Positions 18,552 through 27,238 of a stretch of DNA of 64,000 bases are shown in pieces (position 1 is the first letter of the stretch; every line of letters starts with the position of its first letter). Source of the DNA: CAYJLC01 sp044426345. Lineage in GTDB: Bacteria > Bacillota > Clostridia > Oscillospirales > Butyricicoccaceae. The notes beneath the pieces were generated by a model. That model worked only from the letters and a program-made list of their open reading frames with translations, was not told the DNA's origin and searched no databases. Location: positions 1 through 64,000 of the forward strand of contig JAWXUP010000003.1 of NCBI GenBank assembly GCA_044426345.1. The letters run 5' to 3'. The position numbers and the translations under genes were made by a program.

Positions 18552-18665
18552 TTAAAAAAATGATTTTATAGAAAATATTAAAAGTGCTGTTAAACCTGCA
18601 AGTTCTACTAAATTTAAAATTAATTTTGCTATTTCTTTTTTAAGGCTATTTGTAGTTTCAATCAT
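18552..18665 (-). CDS. 37-aa single-pass membrane peptide
   Basis: This short frame reads MIETTNSLKKEIAKLILN and continues through a hydrophobic helix (LAGLTALLIF) to SIKSFF. A strong ribosome binding site (GGGGGA) sits 5-10 bases before the ATG at 18665, and a good promoter lies upstream. The stop is 12 bp before the patatin start, with the patatin ribosome binding site in that gap. It has one predicted membrane helix preceded by a short charged region. It may anchor or regulate the patatin, or be a leader peptide. It has no recognised family. Confidence 0.6.
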   Translation of the reverse strand: MIETTNSLKKEIAKLILNLVELAGLTALLIFSIKSFF

Positions 18666-18719
18666 AATAAATCCCCCATTATTTTAATTAAAATATAATT
18701 TTATGTTTATCGTGTAAAT

Positions 18720-18748
18720 AGTATATCATACAAAATAAGTAAAGACAA
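18720..18748 (-). promoter_or_regulatory. Promoter of the peptide-patatin unit
   Basis: On the reverse strand -35 TTGTCT (18743-18748) and -10 TATACT (18720-18725) are separated by 17 bp. Confidence 0.6.
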
Positions 18749-18892
18749 TACTCTTTCCGTTATTTTCATTTTGTAGTTTATATATTATATTCGCCTTGTA
18801 AATTAGTTTCAAATTTTATCTACAGAAATATTTTAAGTTACCTATTGACAATTTCAAAAAAAGGTTTTATAATTAAAACATAATTTAATACT

Positions 18893-19020
18893 TTCTTTGG
18901 GGCGAGGTGTAAATCCTCACTGGTGGTGATGCAGTATTTCTGATAAGCCCACGAGCGAAAAGCTGAGTCGGTTAGAATCCGATGCCAACGGTTATAGTCC
19001 GGATGAAAAAAGAGAGGTAT
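18893..19020 (+). promoter_or_regulatory. FMN riboswitch (RFN element)
   Basis: The conserved RFN core is clear: a GGGGCGAGGTG...AATCCTCACTGGTGGT start, TAAGCCCACGAGC in the middle, and GATGCCAACGGTTATAGTCC then GGATG at the end. It binds flavin mononucleotide and shuts off expression when flavin is plentiful. It precedes the RibU-like transporter gene. Confidence 0.92.
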
Positions 19021-19037
19021 CTATCTGTATATCTATA

Positions 19038-19070
19038 CCCCAATGCGATTTTATTCGTGTTGGGGATTTT
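19038..19070 (+). terminator. Riboswitch expression-platform terminator
   Basis: CCCCAA (19038-19043) pairs with TTGGGG (19060-19065), with four more inner pairs, and a T-run follows. It lies between the FMN aptamer and the transporter gene, as expected for transcription-termination control. Confidence 0.8.
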
Positions 19071-19081
19071 TTATTGAGATA

Positions 19082-19098
19082 CCTCCGAAAATTGGAGG
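19082..19098 (+). promoter_or_regulatory. Hairpin covering the ribU ribosome binding site
   Basis: CCTCC (19082-19086) is complementary to the GGAGG ribosome binding site (19094-19098), with a seven-base loop. It could hide the site from ribosomes, adding a translational layer to the riboswitch. Confidence 0.45.
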
Positions 19099-19103
19099 AA
19101 AAA

Positions 19104-19667
19104 ATGGAAAAAATACTAAGAAAAAACTTAACAACATCTCAAAAAACACAAATGATGACAAGAATGGCTATTCTAACTGCTATCGGTGCAGTTTTATATC
19201 GCATTGAAATTCCACTTCTTGTAGCACATCAAAAAATTGACCCTTCGCTTATTCCATCGCTAGTTGGTGGAATTATGATGGGACCTTTAGCTGGTGTGAC
19301 CATCGAATTACTTAAAAATTTCACCCACCTTTTTGTTACATCATCAGCTGGAATAGGCGAGCTTATTAATTTTATCGTAGGCTCATCGCTAATAATTCCA
19401 GTATGCATAATTTACCGTTCTAAACAAACAATGACAAGTTACATCGTAGCAGCTTTAATCGCTACCGTGTCAATTTTTGCAGTTGGTGCATTATGTAATT
19501 ATATATTTACTCCTGTATTCTACGCTGTGATGGGTCTTCCATCGCCTTCTACTACCGAAATTATGGCTTTTGTTTCAGCATCGTTTTTGCTAAATGGACT
19601 TAAAGCAGCTGTAACATTGATTCCAACATTCTTTATGTTGCCAATGTTAAAACGCAACAGTTTATAA
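19104..19667 (+). CDS. ribU: Riboflavin ECF transporter S component (RibU)
   Basis: This 187-aa protein has about six membrane helices. It is the substrate-binding S component of an energy-coupling factor transporter and needs the shared EcfA/EcfT module, which is not encoded nearby. Features are the TRMAILTAIGAVLYRIEIPL first helix, the PSLVGGIMMGPLAGVTIELLKN segment, and above all the FMN riboswitch in front of it, which fixes the substrate as riboflavin with good confidence. A TTG at 19074 is an alternative start, but the GGAGG ribosome binding site supports the ATG at 19104. Confidence 0.88.
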   Translation: MEKILRKNLTTSQKTQMMTRMAILTAIGAVLYRIEIPLLVAHQKIDPSLIPSLVGGIMMGPLAGVTIELLKNFTHLFVTSSAGIGELINFIVGSSLIIPVCIIYRSKQTMTSYIVAALIATVSIFAVGALCNYIFTPVFYAVMGLPSPSTTEIMAFVSASFLLNGLKAAVTLIPTFFMLPMLKRNSL

Positions 19668-19747
19668 AATTTATCCCGTATTAAATTATATAACGCTTGT
19701 TTTACGATTATTCATCGTGAGATAAGCGTTTTTCGTATTTTATAGAG

Positions 19748-19987
19748 TGCTACCACTTACTGTTTTCAAATATCTTTTTTCTCGGCAGTCGCTCGCCGCG
19801 TGGCTGATACTTTGGGACGTCCCAAAGTATCCAAAAGACGAAAACAAAGCTTGTTTTATCAGCAAGCCGTATCAGTTCGCTGCGTAAATAATTTTTCTCT
19901 GAAAAATTTTTACTTTGCTAGCGTGTGCTTTGAAAATAAGATATACGTTTAAGTTAAATGCGAATTTTTGTGCAGTGGTATTTTTTT
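19748..19987 (+). repeat. Dispersed intergenic element, copy 3
   Basis: The 26-bp palindrome is at 19806-19831, followed by the usual AATTTTTCTCTGAAAAATT hairpin. The two ends carry short inverted matches (GTGCTACCAC on the left, GTGCAGTGGTA on the right). It is shorter than copies 1 and 6 on the left. Confidence 0.7.
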
Positions 19988-20013
19988 GTAGTAGCAAACA
20001 GTGTTCGTCCGTC
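19985..20013. repeat. GC-rich hairpin repeat, degraded
   Basis: TAGTAGCAAACAGTGTTCGTCCGT is a diverged version of the TAGGGGCGAAC...GTTCGCCCGT unit. It directly follows element copy 3. Confidence 0.5.
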
Positions 20014-20053
20014 ATTCATCCATATACCAAATCCAATATATATATCGAAAAAA

Positions 20054-20080
20054 AGAGAAGGACTGTAAAAATCCTTCTCT
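20054..20080 (-). terminator. hyd operon terminator
   Basis: A perfect 9-bp stem (20054-20062 with 20072-20080) is followed on the reverse strand by seven T residues. It lies 9 bp after the hydA stop. Confidence 0.8.
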
Positions 20081-20088
20081 AAGTTTAT

Positions 20089-21801
20089 TTATTTTTGATG
20101 GTAATGAACGTGTAACAATTGATGTTCTTTTCCTTTAAGTACTGTAGAATAAAGTGTATCCATCATTGGGTTTTCATTTGAACGTTTAAATTGAGAAATT
20201 TTGTCCGAACGATAAATACCTTCAGCACGTTTTTTCTTAACTTCAAGAGATGCCACTGGTTGTCCAGCACCACCTATACAACCTGTAGGGCATGCCATTA
20301 CTTCGATGAAGTCATAATAAGCTTCGCCAGATTGTAATTTTTGAATCAATCCTTCAGCATTAGCAAGACCGTGAACTACTGCAATTTTAACTTCTCTATC
20401 GCCAACAGTTGCAAAAGCCTCTTTAACACCTTCCATACCACGAACACCACAAAATTCGATATCATGCAATACAGCAGGGTTTTTATCAACAACTATACGA
20501 CGTATAGCAGCCTCTGTTACACCACCAGTTACACCAAATAATACACCACCACCACTATATATTCCGAATGGCATATCAAGTGCTTCAGGTTCTAATTCAT
20601 CGAATTTAACGCCAGCCTCTCTTATCATTTGAGATAGCTCTTTTGTTGTGATAACAGCGTTGATATCTGGAATACCTTTGTGCTTAAATTCATCACGAGC
20701 AGCTTCGTATTTTTTCGCTGTACAAGGCATTACTGCAACAACAAAAAGTTCTCTTTCGTCTACTTTACCACGATATTCATCATTGTAATGTGCTTTAATA
20801 GCAGCACCAAACATTTCCATTGGTGATTTACAAGTTGAAATTGAATTTAAATATTCTGGGTGTTTTGTTTCAACATATTTAATCCACGCTGGGCAACAAG
20901 AAGTGAACATTGGGAAATTATCACCAGTTTCAAGACGTTCTAAAAGTTCTTTTGCCTCTTCCATAATTGTTAAGTCAGCACCTAAAGCAGTGTCATATAC
21001 TCTGTCAAAACCTATTCTTCTCATCGATGCAGAAATTTGACCGATAGTATTTTCGCCTTCTGGCATACCAAATTGACTACCAATAGCAACACGAACAGCT
21101 GGAGCAATTTGTGCAACAACACGTTTTGTAGGATCATAAATTGCGTCCCAAACTTTTTGCTTATCGTTTTTGATAACGATAGCACCCGTAGGACAAACCG
21201 CCGCACATTGACCACAGTTTACGCAATCAGATTCTGCAATTGGTTTTAAAAACGCAGGAGTTACAAGCGCATTTGAACCACGGAAAGCAAAGTCTATAGC
21301 ACCAACATTTTGAATTTCTGAACATACACGAACACAGTCGCCACATAGAATACATTTATTAGGGTCACGGTCTATAGATAAACTTGATGTATCAGGTTGG
21401 AATCTATGCTCAAAAGGTTTGTTATTGTCAAAGCGAACATTTTCAATACCAAAACGTTTTGCAAGTTCTTGAAGTTTACATCTACCACTTTTCGTACACG
21501 TTGTACAGTCACGACAGTGTGATGATAAAATAAGTTCGATTATCATTTTACGGTGTTTTTGAAGTTTTGGTGTGTTAGTTTTGATAGACATACCATCACG
21601 TGGTTGAGTTGAGCAAGATGCCATAATGTTTCCACGTTCGTCTTCTACAACACACATACGGCAAGCACCATATATAGAAAGTTCTGAATAATAGCAGAAA
21701 GTAGGAAGTTCGATACCAATTTTACGGATTAAGCTTAAAATATTTGGTTCATCTGTAAATTCAACTTTCAAGCCATTGATTCTCATATATTTTTTATTCA
21801 T
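20089..21801 (-). CDS. hydA: [FeFe] hydrogenase catalytic subunit HydA (trimeric type)
   Basis: The 570-aa protein makes or oxidises hydrogen. In order: a [2Fe-2S] domain (Cys36, 47, 50, 63), a His-ligated [4Fe-4S] cluster (His95, Cys99, 102, 108), two ferredoxin clusters (Cys150-160 and Cys193-203), then the H-cluster motifs TSCCPAW (300-306), MPCTAKKYE (358-366) and MACPTGCIGGAGQP (502-515). With NuoF-like and NuoE-like partners just upstream it forms a HydABC complex of the kind that couples NADH and reduced ferredoxin oxidation to hydrogen formation (electron bifurcation or confurcation). Its ribosome binding site lies inside the end of hydB. Confidence 0.93.
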   Translation of the reverse strand: MNKKYMRINGLKVEFTDEPNILSLIRKIGIELPTFCYYSELSIYGACRMCVVEDERGNIMASCSTQPRDGMSIKTNTPKLQKHRKMIIELILSSHCRDCTTCTKSGRCKLQELAKRFGIENVRFDNNKPFEHRFQPDTSSLSIDRDPNKCILCGDCVRVCSEIQNVGAIDFAFRGSNALVTPAFLKPIAESDCVNCGQCAAVCPTGAIVIKNDKQKVWDAIYDPTKRVVAQIAPAVRVAIGSQFGMPEGENTIGQISASMRRIGFDRVYDTALGADLTIMEEAKELLERLETGDNFPMFTSCCPAWIKYVETKHPEYLNSISTCKSPMEMFGAAIKAHYNDEYRGKVDERELFVVAVMPCTAKKYEAARDEFKHKGIPDINAVITTKELSQMIREAGVKFDELEPEALDMPFGIYSGGGVLFGVTGGVTEAAIRRIVVDKNPAVLHDIEFCGVRGMEGVKEAFATVGDREVKIAVVHGLANAEGLIQKLQSGEAYYDFIEVMACPTGCIGGAGQPVASLEVKKKRAEGIYRSDKISQFKRSNENPMMDTLYSTVLKGKEHQLLHVHYHQK

Positions 21802-21805
21802 TAGT

Positions 21806-23686
21806 CTACACCTCCACTACTGCGCTGAATGAACAGCCATCAACACAAGCACCACATTTGATACATTTAGATTGGTCGATAGTATATGGTTGCTTGATTT
21901 TACCAGATATCGCACCAACAGGACATACTCTTGAACATTTTGAACAGCCAACGCATTTATCAGCCACAATTTGATATTCTTTAAGAGCTTGACAAACTTT
22001 CGCTGGACATTTTTTGTCAACAACGTGTGCAATATATTCATCTCTAAAGTGTGTAAGTGTACTAACTACTGGAGCTGGAGCAGTTTTACCAAGTCCACAA
22101 AGAGCAGTGCTTGAAATAGTGTCCGCAAGTTCCATAAGTGTATCTAAATCTTCTAGTTTACCACGTCCTGCAACGATTTCTTCTAAGATATGTAGCATAA
22201 CTTTTGTGCCTTCACGACAAGGTACGCATTTACCACAAGATTCGTTTTGAGTGAAATTCATAAAGAAACGAGCAATTTCAACCATACAAGTGTCCTCGTC
22301 CATAACAACAAGACCACCAGAGCCTATCATACCACCAACAGCGTATAATGAGTCAAAATCTAGAGGGATATCTAAGTGAGGAGTGATTAAACAACCACCA
22401 GATGGTCCACCGATTTGAACAGCTTTGAAAGCTTTGTCATTTTTAACGCCACCACCGATGTCGAAAATAACTTCGCGTAGTGTAGTACCCATTGGAACTT
22501 CGATAAGACCAGTATTGTTTACGTTACCTGTAAGAGCGAAAGCTTTTGTACCGTGATTTTTTTCAGGACCAATTTTGATATATTCATCAGAGCCAATATT
22601 TATGATAACTGTAACGTTTGCAAATGTTTCAACGTTGTTAAGTACGGTAGGTTTACCAAATAAACCTTGTTCAACAGTACGAGGTGGTTTAACACGAGGC
22701 ATACCACGATTACCTTCGATTGATGCAGTTAAAGCAGAGCCTTCACCACAAACGAAAGCCCCAGCACCTTGGTTTATATGTAATTTAAAGCTAAAACCAC
22801 TACCCATAATATTATCGCCAAGCATACCAGCTTCTTCGGCTTTTTTGATAGCAATTTTCAAACGATTAACAGCAAGTGGATATTCTGCACGAACATAGAT
22901 ATAACCTTCTTGGGCGCCAGTTGCAATACCAGCGATAGTCATACCTTCGATAACTTTATGTGGGTCACCTTCCATGATACTTCTATCCATAAAAGCACCT
23001 GGGTCACCTTCGTCACCATTACAAACGATATATTTTGTAGGTTCTGCTTGACGTGAAACTTGTTCCCATTTAATTGCAGCTGGGAAACCACCGCCACCAC
23101 GTCCACGAAGTGATGAACGTCTGATTTCTTCGATAATTTCGGTTGGTTTCATATCAAAAAGACATTTTGCAACAGCTTGATAACCACCACCTGCAATATA
23201 TTCTTCGATAGATTCCGCATCAGAATGCCCACAATGTTCTAAAACAAGACGTGTTTGTCTGCTGTAAAATGGAATTTCTTCTTGTTTTTGATATATTTCA
23301 CCGTCTTTTTTATACATAAGACGTTCGATTGGCAAGCTATCAATAATAGTTTTCTCAATAATTTCTTCGACATCATCAAGTGTAACTTTAAGATATAACC
23401 AACCTTGAGGTTCTATTCTCATAAGAGGACCCATTTCGCAGAACCCATGACAACCACTTTGTTTTAGTCCGATTTCATCATCGTGTGGGTCAACTTCTAA
23501 AGCTACAGAAACAGGAATACCTCTATCTTTTAAATCTTCGGCTATTTTATTGTAAATATCCATAGACCCACCAGCTACACAGCCAGTACCAGCACAGATA
23601 AGCACTTTTGTAGTTTGCATTTCCAAGGCTTTTTTATAAGCTTTCATAGCTTTCATCAAGCCATATTGACTAGAAATTTTATCCAT
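21806..23686 (-). CDS. hydB: Hydrogenase subunit HydB (NuoF-like flavoprotein)
   Basis: A 626-aa subunit that binds NAD(H) and FMN. Domains in order: an N-terminal thioredoxin-like [2Fe-2S] domain (CAGTGC, then GCHGFCEMGP), the NuoF core with the glycine-rich FMN loop GRGGGGFPAAIKWE, an SLBB domain, a [4Fe-4S] site CGKCVPC, and a C-terminal pair of ferredoxin clusters (CVGCSKC...CP and CIKCGAC). This extended form is typical of bifurcating hydrogenases. It overlaps hydC by 8 bp and is followed by hydA after 4 bp, so all three are one operon. Confidence 0.93.
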   Translation of the reverse strand: MDKISSQYGLMKAMKAYKKALEMQTTKVLICAGTGCVAGGSMDIYNKIAEDLKDRGIPVSVALEVDPHDDEIGLKQSGCHGFCEMGPLMRIEPQGWLYLKVTLDDVEEIIEKTIIDSLPIERLMYKKDGEIYQKQEEIPFYSRQTRLVLEHCGHSDAESIEEYIAGGGYQAVAKCLFDMKPTEIIEEIRRSSLRGRGGGGFPAAIKWEQVSRQAEPTKYIVCNGDEGDPGAFMDRSIMEGDPHKVIEGMTIAGIATGAQEGYIYVRAEYPLAVNRLKIAIKKAEEAGMLGDNIMGSGFSFKLHINQGAGAFVCGEGSALTASIEGNRGMPRVKPPRTVEQGLFGKPTVLNNVETFANVTVIINIGSDEYIKIGPEKNHGTKAFALTGNVNNTGLIEVPMGTTLREVIFDIGGGVKNDKAFKAVQIGGPSGGCLITPHLDIPLDFDSLYAVGGMIGSGGLVVMDEDTCMVEIARFFMNFTQNESCGKCVPCREGTKVMLHILEEIVAGRGKLEDLDTLMELADTISSTALCGLGKTAPAPVVSTLTHFRDEYIAHVVDKKCPAKVCQALKEYQIVADKCVGCSKCSRVCPVGAISGKIKQPYTIDQSKCIKCGACVDGCSFSAVVEV

Positions 23687-24161
23687 TTAACACTTCCTCC
23701 TTCAAAGTTTTAAGTAAATCTGCAACTTTTTCAGTATTCATCGCAGGATATACTTTGTCATTTACAGTAAGTACTGGAGCAAGTCCGCACGCACCTAAAC
23801 AAGATACAGTTTCAACAGTGAAAAGCATATCTTCGGTAGTGTGTTTTTTGTCAGACAGACCTAAATCTTTGTATAAAGCGTTTAAAATTGGAATAGATTT
23901 TCTTACGTGACACGCTGTACCATCGCACACACGGATAACGTATTTTCCTTTTGGTTCTAACGAAAAATTTTCATAGAAAGTAGCAACAGAGTAGATTTTT
24001 GCATCACTTATTTTTAGTTTTTTTGCAACATATATAAGAGCTTCTTGTGGCAAATAACGATACTCGGATTGTATTTCTTGCATAATAGCAATTACAGACG
24101 AACTTTGGTAGTTATGCTTTGCTAGTGTTTCGTCTACAAATGCAAAATCGAATTGTGTCAT
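23679..24161 (-). CDS. hydC: Hydrogenase subunit HydC (NuoE-like, thioredoxin fold)
   Basis: A 160-aa subunit with a single [2Fe-2S] cluster held by the two pairs CDGTAC and CLGAC, in a thioredoxin-like domain, preceded by a short helical bundle. It passes electrons between HydB and HydA. An in-frame start six codons upstream exists, but the GAGGG ribosome binding site lies right before the ATG at 24161. It is the first gene of the hydCBA operon, behind a promoter that overlaps a Rex-like site. Confidence 0.9.
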   Translation of the reverse strand: MTQFDFAFVDETLAKHNYQSSSVIAIMQEIQSEYRYLPQEALIYVAKKLKISDAKIYSVATFYENFSLEPKGKYVIRVCDGTACHVRKSIPILNALYKDLGLSDKKHTTEDMLFTVETVSCLGACGLAPVLTVNDKVYPAMNTEKVADLLKTLKEEVLNG

Positions 24162-24203
24162 ATGTAACCCTCTTTTCAAAATTGTTTATAAATCATCAAT
24201 ATA

Positions 24204-24243
24204 AGTTTATGATATTTGAATAATTTTGTCAATATAATAACAA
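24204..24243 (-). promoter_or_regulatory. hyd promoter overlapped by a Rex-like operator
   Basis: On the reverse strand -35 TTGACA (24227-24232) and -10 TAAACT (24204-24209) have a 17-bp spacer. Reverse-strand bases 24243-24226 read TTGTTATTATATTGACAA, matching 12 of 14 fixed positions of the clostridial Rex consensus TTGTTAANNNNTTAACAA, and they cover the -35. Rex senses the NADH/NAD ratio, so the operon would be induced when NADH is high. Confidence 0.55.
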
Positions 24244-24339
24244 TGTAAGAAAACTTTTTTAGCATTTTTGACAAAATTATTAACCTTTTTTTATGTCTTT
24301 TCACAATAAAATACACCGTGTAATTTATACACGGTGTTA

Positions 24340-24860
24340 TACTAACGAAAACTTATTTTCAATATTAAATTTGCATAATAATATACAGATTTTTTATTTT
24401 GTGCCTATACAACTTTTCACTCGTGCTACCTTCTTTCTCAGCAGTCGCTCGCCGCGTGGCTGATACTTTGGGACGTCCCAAAGTATCCAAAAGACGAAAA
24501 CTTTGGCGAAAGTTTTATCAAAATGGGGCGTATATTGTTGTATGTTCCACGAAATTCGGCATACATTCGCCTAACCACTCGTACTCCAGCTCGCTATCGC
24601 TTATGCTGTGGAATTAATAAATTTTCACGACCACTAAGCTGCCTATTGCAGTGCTAGAACTTACGTTATGCGTTGCTCGCAATAATTGGTTTTGTACAAC
24701 GTTTTTTAGCTTGGTACTTTTTCGACACTCTGTAATCTTTTTATGAAAGATTTATCAAAACTAGTCTAAATTTATCGCTGCACAAATAATTTTTCTCTGA
24801 AAAATTTTTACTTTGCTAGTGCGTGCATTCAAATTTTATTTTAAGGTTAGTTTTTCTACT
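24340..24860 (+). repeat. Dispersed intergenic element, copy 4 (composite)
   Basis: The 26-bp palindrome is at 24462-24487. About 260 bp of extra sequence follows, then an element right end (ACGTTTTTTAGCTTGGTACTT) near 24705, then a second right part with its AATTTTTCTCTGAAAAATT hairpin near 24800. It looks like one element inserted into, or recombined with, another. The left side abuts a hairpin (24311-24335). The 60-70 aa frames here are accidental. Confidence 0.65.
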
Positions 24861-24907
24861 ACATATAATGCAACATATAGGGTTAATTAAATTTAATTTA
24901 TACTGTT

Positions 24908-26725
24908 TTACATCAACGATTCATAATCACGAATAACTTTCAAAAATTGCTCTCCAAATTGCTCGTATTTCTTTGCTCCAACTCCATATATTTGCAAAAA
25001 TTCATCTCTCTTTATAGGAATTTGTACACACATATCAATTAGAGATTTATCACCAAAAATAACATAAGGAGGTACTCCCTGCAACTTCGCAAGTTTCAAT
25101 CTCAATTCACGAAGTTGCTCAAATAAACCTAGATATTTTTCATCTATTTCACCAGTTGCAGACACTTTTAGCGTTTCTACTTTTTGTCGCGCTTTCGCTA
25201 TACGCATTTGTAAGACAACATCATCTGCCAATAACTCACGAGTAGTTTCAGTCCATTTAATAACAGGAAAATCGCCTATAGTTTTTTGTAAATATCCTTT
25301 TTGAATTAAGAAATTTATTATATCGTTCAATTCTCGCACACTTTTTTCTAGTATACCATACGTTGAAAGCGTTTCAAGTCCAAACTTTGATACACGTTCG
25401 TTTTTACTACCACGTAACACTTCAATTACCAACGAAACTCCAAAACGCTCACCCATTTTTCTTACACAAGAAATAATTTTCCTTGCATCTTCCGTGATGT
25501 CGACTAAATCAAAATTAGTGTCGCAATTAGAACATTTACCACAAAAATTCTCCGGATTTTCACCAAAATATTTCAAGATAAAACTACGCAGACATTCTGT
25601 TGTGGTACTATAAAAAGTCATCATTTTCAGACGCTCTAAGTCCTGCTGAATTACTATTTTTTCCGTTTCTTCGTCTAATTCTTTATTATCACGTGAATTT
25701 TCAATCATCCATTGTTGCGTTCTAACATCGCCTCCACCATAAAGAAGTAAACACTCCGCTTGACTACCGTCACGTCCAGCACGACCAGCCTCTTGATAGT
25801 AACTTTCAATATCTTTGGGCATATTATAATGCACAACATATGATACATCTGCCTTGTCAATGCCCATTCCAAAGGCATTTGTTGCAACCATAATTTTACA
25901 TTTATCGTACAAGAATTCTTCCTGATTTAATTTTCGCTCATAGTCCCCAAGTCCTGCGTGATAACGTGTAACGCTAAAACCTTGTTGTGAAAGTTTATCG
26001 CAAACTTCTTCCACTTTTTTCCTAGAAAGGCAATAAATAATGCCGTTTTTATCTTTTCTAGTATGCAAAAATCGCAGTAAAGTTTCAAATTTTTTAGAAG
26101 GATTTTGCACGCTAAAATATAGATTATCACGATTAAAACCAGTTACTTTTATAAATGGATTTTTCAATTTCAATCTGTCAACTATATCATCACTAACTCG
26201 TTTCGTTGCAGTTGCTGTAAAAGCTGAAATAATCGGTCTTTTGTCTAATTTATCAATAAATTCCGGAATTTTTGTATAGCTAGGTCTAAAATCTTGTCCC
26301 CACTGCGAAATACAGTGCGCCTCATCTATAGTTATCATAGAAATTTCAACAGACTGTGCAAAATCTATAAATTCCTCTGTAAGTAATCGTTCTGGTGCTA
26401 CATAAATCAGTTTATATTTATAATTTTTCGCATTTTCCAAAGCTTTTCGTATTTGCTTTGTATTTAGCGATGAATTTATATACGCAGACGGAACACCTGT
26501 TGCAATCAAACTCATTACTTGGTCTTGCATAAGCGAAATTAGTGGCGAAATAACAAGCGTAATTCCAGTGAATTTTATTGCAGGCACTTGAAAGCATATA
26601 GATTTCCCACCACCTGTTGGCATTATTCCCAATGTGTCATTATTATTCAAAATCTGCGTTATTATTTCTTGCTGACCGTTACGAAAAGTATCATAACCAA
26701 AATATTTTTTTAAAGTTTCTTTCAT
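24908..26725 (-). CDS. recQ: RecQ-family ATP-dependent DNA helicase
   Basis: This 605-aa SF2 helicase unwinds DNA 3'-5' in recombination and repair. Walker A is MPTGGGKS (about residues 35-42), motif II is DEAH (about 135), and motif VI is QEAGRAGRDG. A zinc-binding site (CxxC and CGKCSNC region), an RQC winged helix and a C-terminal HRDC domain (KLAKLQGVPPYVIFGDKSL) complete the usual RecQ layout. It stands alone; a terminator separates it from the genes upstream. Confidence 0.92.
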   Translation of the reverse strand: MKETLKKYFGYDTFRNGQQEIITQILNNNDTLGIMPTGGGKSICFQVPAIKFTGITLVISPLISLMQDQVMSLIATGVPSAYINSSLNTKQIRKALENAKNYKYKLIYVAPERLLTEEFIDFAQSVEISMITIDEAHCISQWGQDFRPSYTKIPEFIDKLDKRPIISAFTATATKRVSDDIVDRLKLKNPFIKVTGFNRDNLYFSVQNPSKKFETLLRFLHTRKDKNGIIYCLSRKKVEEVCDKLSQQGFSVTRYHAGLGDYERKLNQEEFLYDKCKIMVATNAFGMGIDKADVSYVVHYNMPKDIESYYQEAGRAGRDGSQAECLLLYGGGDVRTQQWMIENSRDNKELDEETEKIVIQQDLERLKMMTFYSTTTECLRSFILKYFGENPENFCGKCSNCDTNFDLVDITEDARKIISCVRKMGERFGVSLVIEVLRGSKNERVSKFGLETLSTYGILEKSVRELNDIINFLIQKGYLQKTIGDFPVIKWTETTRELLADDVVLQMRIAKARQKVETLKVSATGEIDEKYLGLFEQLRELRLKLAKLQGVPPYVIFGDKSLIDMCVQIPIKRDEFLQIYGVGAKKYEQFGEQFLKVIRDYESLM

Positions 26726-26751
26726 TTTACTCCTATTTATACCATTAAAAA

Positions 26752-26773
26752 GCGAGCAGAAAACTCTGCTCGC
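26752..26773 (-). terminator. Terminator after the GNAT gene
   Basis: A perfect 9-bp stem GCGAGCAGA with TCTGCTCGC (26752-26760 with 26765-26773) and loop AAAC is followed on the reverse strand by a T-run. It ends the three-gene unit upstream of recQ. Confidence 0.75.
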
Positions 26774-26809
26774 GAGACTGCTTAAAACTGAATATTTCCA
26801 CTTAATATT

Positions 26810-27223
26810 TTATATATTTTTTTCCATAAAAATATGTTTTGCGCCTTCTTCGAGATATGGTTCACCAACAACGCTAAATCCACATTTTTCATAAAAATCT
26901 TTTGCGTGATATTGTGATGAAAGCACAACTTTTTTCGCGTTTTGTTCTAACGCTACTTGTTCTAGTTTTTGTACAATTTCCACTCCGAAACCTTGTCCAC
27001 GACAGTCTTTTCGAACTGCAATTCTGCCAAATTTGTAGATATCTTGCGATTTTTCAAATGTTCTGCCAGTCGCAACTGCCAAACCATCTATATATAGGAT
27101 AACGTGAAAAGCACGGTCATCAATATCATCGAATTCCTCGTCAAAGCCTTGTTCATCTACAAAAACCTCGAGTCTGATATTTTTGCTATCCTCTGTCACA
27201 TTTTTTGCTACGATAAATTCCAT
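26810..27223 (-). CDS. GNAT-family N-acetyltransferase
   Basis: This 137-aa protein has the GNAT acetyl-CoA signature: the RIAVRKDCRGQGFGVEIVQ segment holds the Q/RxxGxG/A pyrophosphate loop, and the C-terminal YEKCGF...EEGAKHIFMEK block is typical of ElaA-like small GNATs. The substrate is unknown. It is the last gene in a likely operon with the cysteine hydrolase (15 bp upstream) and the EIIC-like membrane protein. Confidence 0.82.
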   Translation of the reverse strand: MEFIVAKNVTEDSKNIRLEVFVDEQGFDEEFDDIDDRAFHVILYIDGLAVATGRTFEKSQDIYKFGRIAVRKDCRGQGFGVEIVQKLEQVALEQNAKKVVLSSQYHAKDFYEKCGFSVVGEPYLEEGAKHIFMEKNI

Positions 27224-27238
27224 TTTTTTACCTCTATG

